A stretch of DNA of 9,730 bases from Paratractidigestivibacter sp963658035 (GTDB lineage Bacteria; Actinomycetota; Coriobacteriia; Coriobacteriales; Atopobiaceae): assembly GCA_963658035.1 (NCBI GenBank), contig CAVKOL010000102.1, forward strand, positions 1 to 9,730. Direction: 5' to 3'. Below are positions 8,281 through 9,730 of this stretch, piece by piece (position 1 is the first letter of the stretch; each line of letters opens with the position of its first letter). Below the pieces are notes generated by a model, which saw only the letters and a program-made list of their open reading frames with translations, ran no database searches and was not told the origin of the DNA. Position numbers and translations under genes: made by a program.

Positions 8281-8427
8281 AAAGAAACTTCGCCGAATCG
8301 ATGTCTTAATTTGGGAGGCCCCGGTATACGGGGCCTTTCTAGTGACGTTTGCCCAGTTGGCGGGTGCGAGAAACACCGCGATACCCGGGCAAGTCGAATT
8401 AAGACATTGATTGGGCGAAGTTCGTGC
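8281..8427 (+). repeat. Terminal-inverted-repeat element, copy 2 (downstream of SEC-C gene)
   Basis: Second copy of the element at 6022-6167, in the same orientation. The inverted ends are AATCGATGTCTTAATTT (8296-8312) and GAATTAAGACATTGATT (8396-8412). The two changes from copy 1 leave G-U pairs in a plus-strand RNA. The outer arm AACTTCGCC (8286-8294) pairs with GGCGAAGTT (8414-8422), with the same G-G mismatch next to the 17-bp core as in copy 1. Inside are a strong hairpin (8316-8336), a stem between GTTTGCCC (8347-8354) and GGGCAAGT (8387-8394), and a smaller hairpin GCGGGTG/CACCGC. It ends 10 bp from the ureD stop codon, so it also lies in the ureD 3' region. Confidence 0.85.
8316..8340 (+). 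terminator. Rho-independent terminator within repeat copy 2
   Basis: AGGCCCCG (8316-8323) pairs with CGGGGCCT (8329-8336) across a 5-base loop, then TTTCT follows on the plus strand. This is a fair intrinsic terminator for the SEC-C gene, 66 nt past its stop. The T-run is short. The matching place in copy 1 has only a short, degenerate version (AGCCGGGGCTTTCT), so terminator strength is not conserved between copies. Confidence 0.6.
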
Positions 8428-8436
8428 GCGAGAGGG

Positions 8437-9336
8437 CTAGGAAAGCAGGGTTCGGACGCGGGCCAGGACGTCCTCGAGGCGCTGGGCGCGGTGTCCCAGC
8501 AGGCGAACGCAGACGTCGCCGGTGGCTAGGCGGGTGATCCCACCCGAGATGGCCTCGCTGCCGGTGGCCGCGCCCACCGGCGAGCCGGCCGCGGCGCCGA
8601 TGACGCCGGTCTCGTCGCGCAGGTAGTCGCGGGCCGCGGTGAAGGCGGCATCCCCCACCTGGCAGTTGATAAGAACCAGGTTGCCCAAGTGAGAAAAGCC
8701 CTCGTAGAGGCCCAAATCTTCCATAGGCATGATCGCGGGGTCGAAGACGACGTTGTCCAGGTAGACGGGGCGGCCGACAACGTCGACGCGCACGTGGTTG
8801 GTGAAGCTGCGATAGCCAAAGCGCTCGCCGCGGGCGGCACGGCCGCAGGACAAGATCTCCTGGTAAACGAAGCGGGAGTCGGGACCGGCAAGGTTGACCC
8901 GGGTGGTTGCCGAGAAGGACGAATCGGCAAAGGGAATCATGGGCTGGGGGCTGTAGTCCAGGTAGCCGCCGTCGGCCACGGTGAGGGTGGTCGCGCGGGA
9001 AGCGGCCCGGCCTTCTTCCATGCGGTGAATCTTCTCGAAGGCTTGGCTCGTGACGGAAAGGGCGGCGCCGGCACCCACCGTGACGTCAATGCGCTGCAGG
9101 TCACCGGCCATGATGCCCGCCGAGGCGCTCATCACCATGACCTCGGCGGCCCGCGGGGCCAGGCCCGTGGCGCCCGCCGTGGCCACAAGTCCCGCCGTCG
9201 GCACCTCGAAGGGGTGCATCACGTGGAAGGGCATGGTGGCGTGGACGTCTGCCAGCACGGTCTTCTCGCCGCGTGTCTGGGCAACCAAGCGCAGCTCAGA
9301 GACCCGACCAAACTTGTTGTCGGCACCCTGGCTCAC
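8437..9336 (-). CDS. ureD: Urease accessory protein UreD (UreH)
   Basis: Scaffold of the UreD-UreF-UreG complex that delivers nickel to the urease active site in the cytoplasm. The 299 residues fit the family length (about 270-300). Family blocks are SASAGIMAGDLQRIDVTVGAG (70-90), then LSVTSQAFEKIHRM (93-106) and YLDYSPQPMIPFADSSF (125-141), the last matching the conserved 'P-Q-P-x-I-P-F' strand. The start is a GTG at 9334-9336 that overlaps the ureG stop in a GTGA arrangement, with a GAGGA ribosome site, so translation is coupled to ureG. The order ureG then ureD, with ureD last, is common in Gram-positive urease operons. Repeat copy 2 begins 10 bp after the stop. No defect is visible. Confidence 0.93.
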   Translation of the reverse strand: MSQGADNKFGRVSELRLVAQTRGEKTVLADVHATMPFHVMHPFEVPTAGLVATAGATGLAPRAAEVMVMSASAGIMAGDLQRIDVTVGAGAALSVTSQAFEKIHRMEEGRAASRATTLTVADGGYLDYSPQPMIPFADSSFSATTRVNLAGPDSRFVYQEILSCGRAARGERFGYRSFTNHVRVDVVGRPVYLDNVVFDPAIMPMEDLGLYEGFSHLGNLVLINCQVGDAAFTAARDYLRDETGVIGAAAGSPVGAATGSEAISGGITRLATGDVCVRLLGHRAQRLEDVLARVRTLLS

Positions 9337-9730
9337 GAAAGGTCCTCGAGCAGGACGTTCTTCTTGATCCAGGCCACCACGTCGTCGACGCCTTGGCCCT
9401 CGCGGATGTCGGTGAAGACGAAGGGGCGCTCGCCGCGCATGCGGCGCGAGTCGCGGTCCATGACCTCAAGCGAGGCGCCCACGTACGGCGCGAGGTCGAT
9501 CTTGTTAATAACGAGCAGGTCGGAGCGCATGATGCCAGGGCCGCCCTTGCGCGGGATCTTATCGCCCTCAGACACGTCGATGACAAAAATCGTGGCGTCG
9601 GCCAGCTCGGGCGAGAAGGTGGCCGAGAGGTTGTCGCCGCCGGACTCGACGAACATGATCTGGATATCGGGGTGGGCCTCGACCATGGCCTCGACGGCCT
9701 CGAGGTTCATGCTCGCGTCCTCGCGGATGG
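9333..9730 (-). CDS. ureG: Urease accessory GTPase UreG, C-terminal two-thirds (cut by window edge)
   Basis: SIMIBI-class GTPase that binds nickel and drives its insertion into urease. 131 residues are present; a full protein is about 205, so roughly the first 70-75 residues, including the P-loop, lie beyond the right edge. The visible part begins IREDASMNLEAVE, the family block following the CPH nickel motif. It then shows FVESGGDNLSATFSPELAD (switch II / G3 region) and the G4 guanine-specificity motif NKIDLAPYVGA, with the usual C-terminal region. The reading frame continues upstream of the internal ATG at 9708-9710, so that ATG is not the start. It overlaps ureD by 4 bp. The structural urease genes and ureE/ureF would be expected further right. 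Confidence 0.95.
   Translation of the reverse strand, partial: IREDASMNLEAVEAMVEAHPDIQIMFVESGGDNLSATFSPELADATIFVIDVSEGDKIPRKGGPGIMRSDLLVINKIDLAPYVGASLEVMDRDSRRMRGERPFVFTDIREGQGVDDVVAWIKKNVLLEDLS

Noticed and set aside
8322..8332. GTATAC in copy 2 as another GntR operator
   Set aside because: It is the loop and stem top of a strong terminator hairpin, far from any uronate promoter; a 6-base match is likely by chance.
9333..9710. Short stand-alone protein starting at the ATG at 9708-9710
   Set aside because: The frame continues upstream with IREDAS, the conserved UreG sequence, so this is an internal methionine of a gene cut by the window edge.

Overview
The window reads as a high-GC bacterial chromosome segment (roughly two-thirds G+C by eye, Shine-Dalgarno starts, tight operons). 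No taxonomic marker is present. The high-GC style, a UxaC/UxuA/mannitol-dehydrogenase-family uronate set and a ureG-ureD end suggest an actinomycete-type organism, possibly a gut or rumen coriobacterium. That placement is a weak inference.

Left part (1-5366, all minus strand): a hexuronate catabolic operon transcribed right to left, in the order fructuronate reductase (uxuB, 2794-4410), mannonate dehydratase (uxuA, 1561-2679), glucuronate isomerase (uxaC, 140-1555) and the first 41 residues of a glycoside hydrolase family 2 enzyme that runs off the left edge. The hydrolase would release a sugar or uronic acid. UxaC, UxuB and UxuA would then take glucuronate through fructuronate and mannonate to 2-keto-3-deoxygluconate. 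A GntR/FCD regulator (4695-5366) lies upstream in the same direction. A 284-bp gap rich in inverted repeats separates it from uxuB and holds a candidate operator.

Middle (5442-5975, minus): an isochorismatase-fold cysteine hydrolase with nicotinamidase-like residues.

Accessory island (6022-8427): one plus-strand gene, for a 656-residue protein ending in a SEC-C zinc motif, in a window where every other gene is on the minus strand. It is bracketed by two same-orientation copies of a ~146-bp element. Each copy has 17-bp terminal inverted repeats (perfect in copy 1; in copy 2 the two changes leave G-U pairs), and the copies share a 35-nt identical block. Either these are transposon-like (MITE or mobile-cassette) ends, or they are structured RNA elements on the transcript of the gene. 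This is the part of the window least explained by known systems.

Right end (8437-9730, minus): ureD and the 3' two-thirds of ureG, overlapping by 4 bp, which form the promoter-distal end of a urease maturation operon entering from beyond the right edge.
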